Assembly (NCBI RefSeq): GCF_023698535.1 | Contig: NZ_JALJCL010000001.1 | Coordinates: forward strand, 310,001 to 374,000 | Direction: 5' to 3' | Length of the DNA stretch: 64,000 nucleotides | Origin: Halorientalis regularis | GTDB lineage: Archaea > Halobacteriota > Halobacteria > Halobacteriales > Haloarculaceae | Shown here: piece after piece, positions 1 through 7,355 of the stretch | Position numbering within the stretch: position 1 is the stretch's first letter | How the letters are laid out: the number at the start of each line of letters is the position of its first letter | Program-made: the position numbers and the translations under genes | The notes under the pieces: generated by a model | Database searches by the model: none | Told to the model about the DNA's origin: nothing | The model's input: the letters and a program-made list of their open reading frames with translations, nothing else

Positions 1-345
1 CTCCAGACCGGGCGGCGCGTGATCGGCGGCCACCTGATCGGCGTCGTCGCCGGCCTGCTCGCCTATCACACTATCGCAGGCGGCCTCTCCATCGTCGCGG
101 CCCACCCCTCGTACTCGGGCGCGCAGTTCCGGCTCATCGCCAGCGGCGTCGTCTCGGTCGTGCTGACGACGGCGGGGATGCGTTCGACCGGCACCGAACA
201 CGCGCCGGCCTGCGCGACGACCCTGATCGTCTCGCTGGGCCTGCTCTCGGCACCCGAGGAGGGCGGATTCATCGTCGTCTCGGTCTGTCTGCTCTATCTC
301 GCCCACCTCGGCGGCAAACGGGGTGTGGACGCACTCCTCGAGTAG
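1..345 (+). CDS. HPP-family membrane protein, C-terminal part (5' end outside window)
   Basis: The reading frame is open from base 1, so the true start lies upstream; the GTG at 19 is internal. The visible 114 residues form about three hydrophobic helices. A GGHLIG segment and a later HAPACATTL segment resemble the NVIGGHLLS and HPPAGATAL regions of HPP integral membrane proteins, a family linked in some organisms to nitrite transport. The TAG stop directly abuts the stop of the convergent gene at 346. The family call rests on these two short motifs and the helix pattern. Confidence 0.65.
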   Translation, partial: LQTGRRVIGGHLIGVVAGLLAYHTIAGGLSIVAAHPSYSGAQFRLIASGVVSVVLTTAGMRSTGTEHAPACATTLIVSLGLLSAPEEGGFIVVSVCLLYLAHLGGKRGVDALLE

Positions 346-789
346 TTACCAGGCGTCGGCCTCGGTCGTGCCGTCGTCCCCGTCGTCCTGGACGAGCGTC
401 CCGCCATACGGCCGGAAGTCGAGTTCGTAGACGCTCGCCACGTCCTCCAGCACGTCCTCGCGGCGGGCGATGGTCTCGGTGTCGAAGCCGACGGCCTCGA
501 CGGCAGCCTCCAGATCCTCCCCGTCGACGACGCCTGCGGCGTACGCGTCGGCGATGCCGTCACACAACACGTCCGCGTTGCGCCGAAAGCGCAGGGCTTC
601 CTCGAAGGCTTGGCGGGTCTCCAGCGAGGCCTCGTCCCCGCGTAGCGACACGTCCTCCAGTTCGGCGACCGCGCGCTCGTCGTAGTCGTCGACCTTCTTG
701 AGGACCTCGGCCACCTGCTCCTGCGGGGAGAGTCGCTCCCAGGCGTCTTGCGCCGCGGGAGCCACCATCGCGTCGACGGCCTCCTCCAC
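346..789 (-). CDS. uncharacterised acidic helical protein
   Basis: 147 residues from a GTG start; an ATG seven codons in (768) is an alternative. It has no signal peptide, membrane segment or Cys-based motif. The sequence is strongly acidic and almost wholly predicted helical, with a repetitive E/A/V/D pattern, and ends in an Asp/Glu-rich tail. I do not recognise the family. It is convergent with the HPP gene, with no intervening base, so the two 3' ends share the termination region. Confidence 0.7.
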   Translation of the reverse strand: MEEAVDAMVAPAAQDAWERLSPQEQVAEVLKKVDDYDERAVAELEDVSLRGDEASLETRQAFEEALRFRRNADVLCDGIADAYAAGVVDGEDLEAAVEAVGFDTETIARREDVLEDVASVYELDFRPYGGTLVQDDGDDGTTEADAW

Positions 790-1166
790 GTCGCTCTCGA
801 CCAGCCAGTAAGTAGACAGAGGGATCGAGTGGGTTCCGATGGAAGCGGGCGAACGTGCCGGGGGAGTCCCGGCACCGCCGAGGCGGAGGACACCAGCACT
901 CGGACCGCTGTGATGTCGGGCGATCTGACTCGCCCGAACTGTGGACGCTTGGCCGGTCGTGGTTCGGGAGCCCGATCCGTTCTGTCCAGCAACCGAAGCC
1001 AGGTCGGATTCGGTTGCGGCTGTAGATACCGGCCGATGGGGAATGAGTGTGGGGCCAAAACTCGATGGGGCTTTTTGTCCGTCCCCGCTGGGACCGTCCC
1101 GGCCACCGTTCCGGGGTTGGTCCGAACATATCCGGGAGTACCCAAATACTGTGGGAGCACCGATGA
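790..1166. other. 377-bp gene-free region with three perfect hairpins
   Basis: No convincing gene here; the open frames are shadows with Arg/Pro/Ser-rich composition. Three perfect inverted repeats follow one another: 855-862/868-875 (GTGCCGGG, 5-nt loop), 917-923/930-936 (CGGGCGA, 6-nt loop) and 989-997/1009-1017 (GCAACCGAA, 11-nt loop). The region separates two divergently transcribed genes and must hold both promoters; it could also encode a structured RNA. Confidence 0.5.
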
Positions 1167-1808
1167 GTGGACATGGGTGCGACCGGTCTGCAGATCGCGA
1201 TGGCGGTCGACGCCCCGGCGGGGTGTCCGGCGGGCGAGGTATCGGCGGACACCGGCAGTTCGGTCGAGTCGGTGACCTGGAACCGTGCCGGCGACGGGAA
1301 CGTCACCGAGGAGTTCACCGTCGAGGCCGACCTCGACCGGGCGGACGTGGACCCGGTCTTCGAGACCGACGGCCGGACCCGCTACCGGTTCGACCGCGAC
1401 TGGAGCGACCCCTGCGCCTGCGAGATCGTCGAGTTGCAGGGCAGTCCCCTCCAGAACGTCCGGGCCGAGGACGGCCGACTCCACCTGACGTTCTACGCGC
1501 CCGACATCGAGCAGGTCCGCGAGATCGTCTCGAACCTCCGAGAACGGTACGACGGCGTCCGCCTGAAACACCTCAGCCAGTCCGGCGACGTGGACGACGA
1601 GAACCTCGTCCTCGTCGACCGGAGCCGGCTCACCGACCGCCAGCGGGAGGTCATCGAGACCGCCTACGGGATGGGCTACTTCGAACACCCCCGCACGGCC
1701 AACGCCAGCGACGTGGCCGACGAACTCGACATTACGCTGTCGACGTTCACCGAACACCTCGCCATCGCCCAGTCGAAAGTGCTGGACGCCATCGTCGACA
1801 CCGATTGA
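1167..1808 (+). CDS. Bat-type (HTH_10) transcriptional regulator
   Basis: 213 residues from GTG, or 211 from the ATG at 1173, which I slightly prefer. Residues from about 150 to the end (LTDRQREVIETAYGMGYF ... DVADELDITLSTFTEHL) form the bacterio-opsin-activator-type HTH_10 domain, which binds DNA in haloarchaeal one-component regulators. The N-terminal ~145 residues match the GAF/HTH-associated sensor part seen in this family; it carries a CAC motif near residue 90 but no recognisable ligand pocket. It stands alone, so its target cannot be inferred from neighbours. Confidence 0.85.
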   Translation: MDMGATGLQIAMAVDAPAGCPAGEVSADTGSSVESVTWNRAGDGNVTEEFTVEADLDRADVDPVFETDGRTRYRFDRDWSDPCACEIVELQGSPLQNVRAEDGRLHLTFYAPDIEQVREIVSNLRERYDGVRLKHLSQSGDVDDENLVLVDRSRLTDRQREVIETAYGMGYFEHPRTANASDVADELDITLSTFTEHLAIAQSKVLDAIVDTD

Positions 1809-1827
1809 CTCGCTTCGCTCGTCAATC
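1803..1827 (+). terminator. hairpin overlapping the Bat-type gene's stop codon
   Basis: GATTGAC (1803-1809) and GTCAATC (1821-1827) form a perfect 7-bp stem around an 11-base CGCTTCG-containing loop. The stem includes the TGA stop. No T-tract follows, so its role in termination is inferred from position only; the next gene is convergent. Confidence 0.35.
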
Positions 1828-1870
1828 GAGCCCGTCCCCGCTTCGCTCGCGCGGACACCGACTGATTCAC

Positions 1871-3211
1871 TCAGGGCCGTCTCGTCCGGAGGACCCACGT
1901 CTCGGACCCCCACTTTTCGACCTCGAACGGCTGGAAGGCCAGCACCGGATCGTCGACACCCGCCAGTTCGCCGAGGTACTCCCGGACCGGCGTCGGATCG
2001 CGGTCGCTCACCAGGTGGAACGGGTCGCCCGACGCCACCGACGCGAACCCGTCCGCGACGGCGTCGTACCGTGCCTCGGAGTCGAGGCCACGAACGTCCA
2101 CCGCGTCGTCGGGCACGTCGATGTGGCCAGCCTCGGCCAGCCGCTCGGTCACGCGCTCGGCCAACTCGGCGAACGGGTCCGGTGTCTCCCCGGGCACGGC
2201 CGTCTCCTGCACGTCGTCTGTAAAGGGCAACTCGGCGAGGACTGGCACGTCGAGGTCGTCGGTCCCGCCCGCGAACAGCGGGTGTTCGTCCCCGCACTCC
2301 GGGCAGGTGTGACTGGCCATGTTGAGGACCGTCCCCAGCACCGGTACGCCCTCGTCGGCGAACAACTCGACGCTCCGGCGGGTGTCGGCGACGCTGGACT
2401 GGAACGGCGTGGTGACGAACAGCACGCCGTCGACGCTCGTCTCCTGCAGAACCGACAGCGGCACGTCGCCGGTTCCGGGGGGCAAGTCGAGGACGAGCGT
2501 GTCCCGGTCGGTCCACGCCGTGGTCTCGGCCAGGTCGGTCACCGCGTCGTGGGCGACCGATCCGCGCCAGGCCAGCGGCTGGCTGTCGTTCATCAACCCC
2601 GTACTCATCACCTCGACGCCGCCGGTCTCGACGGGCCGGGGCCGGTCGTCCGTCCCCGCGCGGACGGGGCCCTCCACGTCGAGGAGGGTTGGCACGTTCG
2701 GGCCGTAGAGGTCCGCGTCGAAGATCCCGACCGCGTGGTCGGCGGCCAGCGCACAGGCCAACTGGACCGCGACGGTCGACTTCCCGACCCCGCCCTTCGC
2801 GCTGGCGACCGCGATCACCCGCTCGATACCTTCGAAGGCATCAGTTCCCTCGACGGATTCCTCGGTGTGGTCGTGGGCGGTGTTCGCCCCGTGGCCGTGC
2901 GCCGGAGCGGTCCCGTGGTGGCCGGGAGATCCGGTCCCCGGGTGCCCGCCACCGGCCGGCGATTGTGGCGTCACCTGTCGAACACGTACTTCGTCGACGC
3001 CGTCGACGCCGCCAACCGCGCTGACCACGGCGTCGGCGACCCCGCGGGCCATCGAGGGGTCGACGGCCGTCGTGTCGAGCGCGACAGTCACGTTCCCGTC
3101 CGCGACCGTGAGGTCGTGGACCAGCCCGGCCTTGTACACGTCGGTCCCGAGCGACGGATTCTGTACCTGCCCCAACGCCGACTCGACCGCCGATTCGAGT
3201 TCGCATGACAT
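1871..3211 (-). CDS. apbC: Mrp/NBP35-family Fe-S cluster carrier ATPase with C-terminal DUF2249
   Basis: 446 residues. Order: N-terminal DUF59/MIP18-like domain (about 1-80), a His/Gly/Pro-rich linker (about 85-115), the Mrp P-loop ATPase with a deviant Walker A (SAKGGVGKST), and a CPEC motif that in this family bridges a 4Fe-4S cluster between two subunits. Residues from about 370 onward (DVRGLDSEARYDAV ... SETWVLRTRRP) match DUF2249. The protein should assemble and transfer Fe-S clusters in the cytosol. The His-rich linker (HHGTAPAHGHGANTAHDH) could bind metal; that is inference. Confidence 0.92.
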   Translation of the reverse strand: MSCELESAVESALGQVQNPSLGTDVYKAGLVHDLTVADGNVTVALDTTAVDPSMARGVADAVVSAVGGVDGVDEVRVRQVTPQSPAGGGHPGTGSPGHHGTAPAHGHGANTAHDHTEESVEGTDAFEGIERVIAVASAKGGVGKSTVAVQLACALAADHAVGIFDADLYGPNVPTLLDVEGPVRAGTDDRPRPVETGGVEVMSTGLMNDSQPLAWRGSVAHDAVTDLAETTAWTDRDTLVLDLPPGTGDVPLSVLQETSVDGVLFVTTPFQSSVADTRRSVELFADEGVPVLGTVLNMASHTCPECGDEHPLFAGGTDDLDVPVLAELPFTDDVQETAVPGETPDPFAELAERVTERLAEAGHIDVPDDAVDVRGLDSEARYDAVADGFASVASGDPFHLVSDRDPTPVREYLGELAGVDDPVLAFQPFEVEKWGSETWVLRTRRP

Positions 3212-3393
3212 GCTGGTGTCTCCGACGCGAACGCGTCGCCTAGCCCTTGGACCCGGGGCTCGGTAGCTTCCCGACCAAAACGTCGTGGTGGTTTAACTGA
3301 AGGGTGGCAAGGGAACCCTGACTGGCGGCCATATCACTCCCCCACAGCATTGCGGCCCGCGTTTTAGTCCCGAAGTGGCCGAACGCCCGTTCG

Positions 3394-3540
3394 ATGCCCG
3401 ACTTCGAGTTCGAGTGTCCCCACTGCGGGGGGCGGACGGTCGTCGACGAGGCGGTCCGACGGCTCCTCGTCGCGAACGGTTGTGTCGTCTGTGGTGGAGT
3501 CGTCACGGGAGATGCCTTCACACGAGGGACTGCGGTCTGA
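3394..3540 (+). CDS. 48-residue zinc-ribbon protein
   Basis: A short frame starting at ATG 3394: MPDFEFECPHCGG at the N terminus and CVVCGG near residue 30, giving two CxxC knuckles about 22 residues apart, typical of a haloarchaeal one-domain zinc ribbon (similar to families annotated DUF7560; name from memory). Zn2+ binding is expected; the partner is unknown. The acidic start and GC-rich third positions support coding. It precedes the gene at 3612 on the same strand by 71 bases, so the two may be cotranscribed. Confidence 0.7.
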   Translation: MPDFEFECPHCGGRTVVDEAVRRLLVANGCVVCGGVVTGDAFTRGTAV

Positions 3541-3611
3541 ACCGTGGTGGGTGTTCGTCAGCACAGTTCCGTGGGGAGTCACTTATCCGACTGGGGACGC
3601 GAACCTCGCGC

Positions 3612-3890
3612 ATGACGCGGGAACACCTCCAGGCGGCCAACCGAGCCCTCCTGGACGCCATCGAGACGCCGCCGGAAACCGGGATGGAGGCGGAACTGGA
3701 CGACCTGGCCGAACAGTTGTGGTACCTCGCGACCGAGAAGGAGCGCCCGCCGGATCAGGGCCGACTCGAACGTGTCCAGTACCGCCTGACCGTCCTCCGA
3801 GAACAGGTTCACGGCCGCCGGAGCGAACTCGTGGCGAGGGCCATCGACGAAATCTGTGCCTGTCGCGAGCAAGCGCAAGCGGCGGTTTGA
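3612..3890 (+). CDS. small helical protein (DUF7553-like)
   Basis: 92 residues from ATG 3612 (MTREHLQAANRALLDAI). All-helical and charged, resembling the DUF7553 family common in Halobacteria; function unknown. The longer frame upstream of this ATG is non-coding and runs over the zinc-ribbon gene. Its last codon runs into a dispersed repeat whose first bases (TTGAC) supply the TGA stop; the same arrangement occurs for the unrelated gene at 28882. Confidence 0.65.
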   Translation: MTREHLQAANRALLDAIETPPETGMEAELDDLAEQLWYLATEKERPPDQGRLERVQYRLTVLREQVHGRRSELVARAIDEICACREQAQAAV

Positions 3891-4072
3891 CTTCTTCCCA
3901 CCCCTAAACAGTAGTTGCTGAGTCGGCAGATATCGGTTTTGACGAACAATTGCAGAGAAATCGAGGCCTCCGTGCACCCGGTGCAGGGCTCTCGGAACCA
4001 GTAAGAGTCGGAGCAGAAAATATCAATAATTCTCCTTCGGCAACTACTGTGAACGGGTGGGCTTTCGCCTCG
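3887..4072 (-). repeat. dispersed MITE-like element, copy 1 (with terminal inverted repeats)
   Basis: About 186 bp. Inner inverted repeats at 3897-3921 and 4037-4061 match at 21 of 25 positions, both carrying ACAGTAGTTGC and CCCACCC. An internal palindrome TGCACC-C-GGTGCA lies near 3973. A shorter relative sits in opposite orientation at 28751-28885. It has no frame able to encode a transposase. It begins with the stop codon of the upstream gene and ends just before the acyl-CoA ligase stop, so it occupies the space between two convergent genes. Confidence 0.6.
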
Positions 4073-4097
4073 CTACCGCTGTAAGACCGGGGGCCGC

Positions 4098-5666
4098 TCA
4101 GTTCGCTTCTTCCTGCTCGCGGAGTTCGAACTTCTGGACCTTCCCGGTCGTCGTGCGGGGCAGTTCCTCGACGAACTCGACCTGGCGGGGGTGTTTGTAC
4201 TCGGCCATCTGCTCCAGACAGTACTCTTTGATTTCCTCGGGCGTCACGTCGGCGTCGGGCTTGGGCACGACGAACGCCTTGACGGTCTCGCCGCGTCGTT
4301 CGTCCGGGATGCCGACGACGGCGGCGTCGGCCACGTCCTCGTGCTCGAAGAGCAACTCCTCGACCTCACGGGGATAGACGTTGTACCCGCCCGTGACGAT
4401 CATGTGTTTCTCTCGGTCGATGACGTAGAAGTAGTCGTCCTCGTCCCAGTAGCCCAGGTCCTCGGTGTGGAACCAGGTCTTCCCGTCGGCTTCGGTGAAG
4501 GCCTCCTCGTTCGCGCCGGGGCGACCGTGGTAGCCCTTCATCACGTTGGGGCCCGAGACGACGACCTCACCGACGATCTCGTCGAGGTCGTACTCCTCTT
4601 CGTCGATCGGGCCTTCCTCGACGCGGGGCATCTCCTCGAAGTCCTCGTCGACGATCTTGGCGTCGACGCCCGGGATCGGCTGGCCGATGGAGCCTTTCCG
4701 GCGCGCGCCGGGGCGGTTGGCGTGGGTGATCGGGCTGGTCTCGGTCAGGCCGTAGCCCTCGTACAGTTCGACGCCGAAGATCTCCTCGAACCGGGTGATG
4801 ACCTCGACCGGGCAACTGCTCCCACCGGAGTTGACGAAGCGGAGGCTGGAGAAGTCGTAGTCGCCCGCGTCGGGGTGGTTGATGATGTCGTTGTACATCG
4901 CGGGCACCCCGTGCATGATGGTCAACTGCTCGGACTGGATCAGCCCCATCGCAGTCTCGGCGTCCCACTCGGGGAGCGGATAGTACGTCGACCCGTTGTA
5001 GAGGCCGGCGTTCATCACGACGGTCATGCCGTAGATGTGGAACAGGGGCAGGACGCCCAGCAGTTTGTCTTCGGGGCCGTAGTCTTCCTCCATCACGTCG
5101 CCGGCGTGGCGGGTCATCCAGCCCAGGTTGCGGTGGGTCAGGAGGACGCCCTTCGGCGTGCCCGTGGTCCCACTGGTGTAGGGCTGGGCGGCCACGTCCT
5201 CGTCGTCGCGCTCGACGGTCTCCATCGGCTCGTCGGCGAGGAAGGCGTCGAATTCGGTCGCGCCATCGGCGTCACCGCCGACGCTGACGATCTGCTCGAC
5301 GTTGGTGTCGTCCTGGGCTTCGCGGACGAACGGGACCAGATCCGACAGCGCGACGACGGCTTTGGCCTCGCTGTCCTCGAGCATGTGGCTGATCTCGCGG
5401 GCCTTGTACTGGGGGTTCATCGGCACGACGGCCCCGCCGGCCCGGAGGACGCCGTAGTAGGAGGTGACGAACTGCGGGAGGTTCGGCAGGTAGACGCCCA
5501 CGCGGTCGCCAGGTTCGACGCCGGCGTCCCGCAGTGCGGCCGCGAGTTGTCCGGTCCGGTGCCAGAACGCCTCGTAGGAGATGTCCGTGTCCCGGAACGA
5601 GATAGCGGTCTGTTCTGGATGTTCTGCGACCGTCTCGGCCACGTCGTTTACGAGGTTTGTCATCAC
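4098..5666 (-). CDS. medium/long-chain acyl-CoA ligase (AMP-forming)
   Basis: 522 residues, normal length for the ANL superfamily. The P-loop-like motif YTSGTTGTPKGV is near residue 168, the YGLTETSP adenylation motif near 305, and the C-terminal catalytic Lys lies in PRTTTGKVQKFEL. It activates a carboxylic acid with ATP and CoA; chain specificity cannot be read from sequence. It follows the liv operon on the same strand with its own TATA box and an upstream palindrome (5741-5762), so it is probably coregulated with acid uptake but separately initiated. Confidence 0.93.
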   Translation of the reverse strand: MMTNLVNDVAETVAEHPEQTAISFRDTDISYEAFWHRTGQLAAALRDAGVEPGDRVGVYLPNLPQFVTSYYGVLRAGGAVVPMNPQYKAREISHMLEDSEAKAVVALSDLVPFVREAQDDTNVEQIVSVGGDADGATEFDAFLADEPMETVERDDEDVAAQPYTSGTTGTPKGVLLTHRNLGWMTRHAGDVMEEDYGPEDKLLGVLPLFHIYGMTVVMNAGLYNGSTYYPLPEWDAETAMGLIQSEQLTIMHGVPAMYNDIINHPDAGDYDFSSLRFVNSGGSSCPVEVITRFEEIFGVELYEGYGLTETSPITHANRPGARRKGSIGQPIPGVDAKIVDEDFEEMPRVEEGPIDEEEYDLDEIVGEVVVSGPNVMKGYHGRPGANEEAFTEADGKTWFHTEDLGYWDEDDYFYVIDREKHMIVTGGYNVYPREVEELLFEHEDVADAAVVGIPDERRGETVKAFVVPKPDADVTPEEIKEYCLEQMAEYKHPRQVEFVEELPRTTTGKVQKFELREQEEAN

Positions 5667-5690
5667 TCGCCACCAATGGCTGACGTGATT

Positions 5691-5701
5691 AAAATAGTTG
5701 T
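5691..5701 (-). promoter_or_regulatory. TATA box of the acyl-CoA ligase gene
   Basis: An AT-rich ATTTTAATC box (minus strand) centred about 30 bases before the ATG at 5666, the spacing of a haloarchaeal leaderless transcript. Confidence 0.55.
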
Positions 5702-5740
5702 CTTATTCTCCACCATCGTTTCGCGAATCCGTGTCAACTG

Positions 5741-5762
5741 CTAACAACGGTTCCGTGGTTAG
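5741..5762. promoter_or_regulatory. 22-bp near-perfect palindrome, candidate operator
   Basis: Arms CTAAC/GTTAG and inner arms ACGG/CCGT around a central TT, with one mismatched pair (10 of 11 paired). It lies between livF and the acyl-CoA ligase, about 40 bp upstream of the ligase TATA box: an activator or repressor site for the ligase, or a terminator hairpin of the liv operon. Confidence 0.45.
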
Positions 5763-5802
5763 GAATGGAGCTTACAACGGAAAAGCGATCGGGCGAGGGC
5801 CG

Positions 5803-6558
5803 TTATCCGCCGAGGTACGACTCGCGGATGTAGTCGTCGTCGCGGAGTTCCGAGGGCGGTCCCTGCCGGACGACCTCGCCGTTTTCGAGCAGGTTGATCC
5901 GGTCGGCGTGGTTCATCGCGAAGGTGACGTTCTGCTCACAGAGCAGGATGGTGACGCCTTCCTCCTGAATGCGGTCGATGCCCTCGCTGATGTCGTCGAG
6001 GATGACCGGTGCGAGCCCGAGCGTCGGTTCGTCCAGCACCAGCAGTTCGGGGTCGCTCATCAGCGCGCGACCGATGGCGAGCATCTGCTGTTCCCCGCCC
6101 GACATCGTGTGGGCGTGCTGGTCTTTGCGCTCCTCCAGCGTCGGGAACAGGTCGTAGACGAACTCCAGACGCTCGTCGTAGTCGCCACGGACGTAGGTGC
6201 CCAGGTCGAGATTGTCCTCGACGGACATGAAACCGAACAGGTCGCGTTTCTCCGTACACTGAATGAGGCCGCGCTCGACGAGGTCTTCGGGGTCGCTCTC
6301 GTCGATCTCCTCGCCCTTGTACGTGATCGAGCCGTCGTAGGGGAGAAAGCCGGAGATGGAGTTGGCCAGCGTGGACTTGCCCGCGCCGTTGGGGCCGATG
6401 ACCGAGATCAACTCGCCGGTTCCGATATCCAGGTCGACGCCGTTGAGCGCCTGCACCTTGCCGTACGAGACGTGGACGTCGTCGATGGACAGGATCGTGT
6501 CGCCGCCGGTACGGGAGCCGACCGCCGCCCCCGTGCTGCCCTCGGCGTCGGAACTCAT
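5803..6558 (-). CDS. livF: Liv-type ABC transporter ATPase (LivF)
   Basis: 251 residues. Walker A GPNGAGKST near residue 46, signature MSGGEQQ near 150, Walker B LLVLDEPTLGL. The N-terminal ~18 residues (Ser/Gly/Thr-rich) precede the domain. Last gene of the five-gene importer; its start overlaps the end of livG by four bases (ATGA-type), a sign of translational coupling. It pairs with LivG to power the LivH/LivM channel. Confidence 0.93.
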   Translation of the reverse strand: MSSDAEGSTGAAVGSRTGGDTILSIDDVHVSYGKVQALNGVDLDIGTGELISVIGPNGAGKSTLANSISGFLPYDGSITYKGEEIDESDPEDLVERGLIQCTEKRDLFGFMSVEDNLDLGTYVRGDYDERLEFVYDLFPTLEERKDQHAHTMSGGEQQMLAIGRALMSDPELLVLDEPTLGLAPVILDDISEGIDRIQEEGVTILLCEQNVTFAMNHADRINLLENGEVVRQGPPSELRDDDYIRESYLGG

Positions 6559-7355
6559 TCGAGCCCACCTCCGAGATACGCCTCCTGGACCTCGGGATTG
6601 TTCTTGATCTCGTCGGGTGTGCCCGCCGCGAGCAGCGACCCGAAGTTGATCACGATGGCGCGGTCGATCAGTTGCAGGAGGCCGCGCATGTTGTGGTCGA
6701 CGACGACGAGGGTCATGCCCTCGTCGCGCAGTTCGAGCAGGAGTTCCGAGACGCTCTCGACCTCCGGCCCGGAGAGGCCGGCGAACGGCTCGTCGACGAG
6801 CAACAGGTCGGGATCGGTCCCCAGCGCTCGCCCCAGTTCCAGCCGGAGCATCCCGGCGTGAGGCAGTTCCGCGGGCGTCTGGTGCAGTCGGTCGCCGAGG
6901 CCGACGCGCTCACAGATCTCGCGAGCGTCCGACCGGAACTCGCCCAGCAGGCCGTCCGTCGTGACCAGCGTGTCCTCCATCATCGAGAGCGCCACGTTTT
7001 TCAGGACGCTCCGGTCCTCGAGCGGTGCGAACGACTGGAACGTGCGGGCCATCCCGCGCTTGACCATCTCGTGTGGCGGCGTCCCGGTCACCTCTTCGCC
7101 CTTGTACCAGACGGTTCCGGCAGTCGGGGGGTACGTGCCCGTCACGCAGTTGAACGTGGTCGACTTGCCCGCGCCGTTGGGGCCGATGAAGCCAAGGATC
7201 TCCTGTTCCTGCACCGCGAAGGAGAGATCGTCGACGGCCACGAGGCCGCCGAACTCCTTGCGCAGGCCCTCGACGGCGAGGACCCCGTCGTCGGGTCCGA
7301 CCTCGCGGTCGCCCGTCGCGGTCGCCGCTTCGTCAGCTCTCGTGTCGGCGCTCAT
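6555..7355 (-). CDS. livG: Liv-type ABC transporter ATPase (LivG)
   Basis: 266 residues. Walker A GPNGAGKST near residue 60 and Walker B LLLVDEPFAGL are intact. The signature region reads LPHAGMLRLELGRAL rather than the usual LSxGxQRRLEIARAL, so the signature loop of this subunit is divergent; in heterodimeric ABC ATPases one degenerate signature is tolerated. The start overlaps livM by four bases and the end overlaps livF by four. Confidence 0.92.
   Translation of the reverse strand: MSADTRADEAATATGDREVGPDDGVLAVEGLRKEFGGLVAVDDLSFAVQEQEILGFIGPNGAGKSTTFNCVTGTYPPTAGTVWYKGEEVTGTPPHEMVKRGMARTFQSFAPLEDRSVLKNVALSMMEDTLVTTDGLLGEFRSDAREICERVGLGDRLHQTPAELPHAGMLRLELGRALGTDPDLLLVDEPFAGLSGPEVESVSELLLELRDEGMTLVVVDHNMRGLLQLIDRAIVINFGSLLAAGTPDEIKNNPEVQEAYLGGGLE

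Noticed and set aside
294-2516. Very long minus-strand frame across 0.3-2.5 kb
   Set aside because: Spans three real genes in other frames, Arg/Pro-rich, no recognisable domain.
3375-3890. 171-residue version of the small helical protein
   Set aside because: The first ~79 codons overlap the zinc-ribbon gene in another frame and are Arg-rich; ATG 3612 starts the conserved part.
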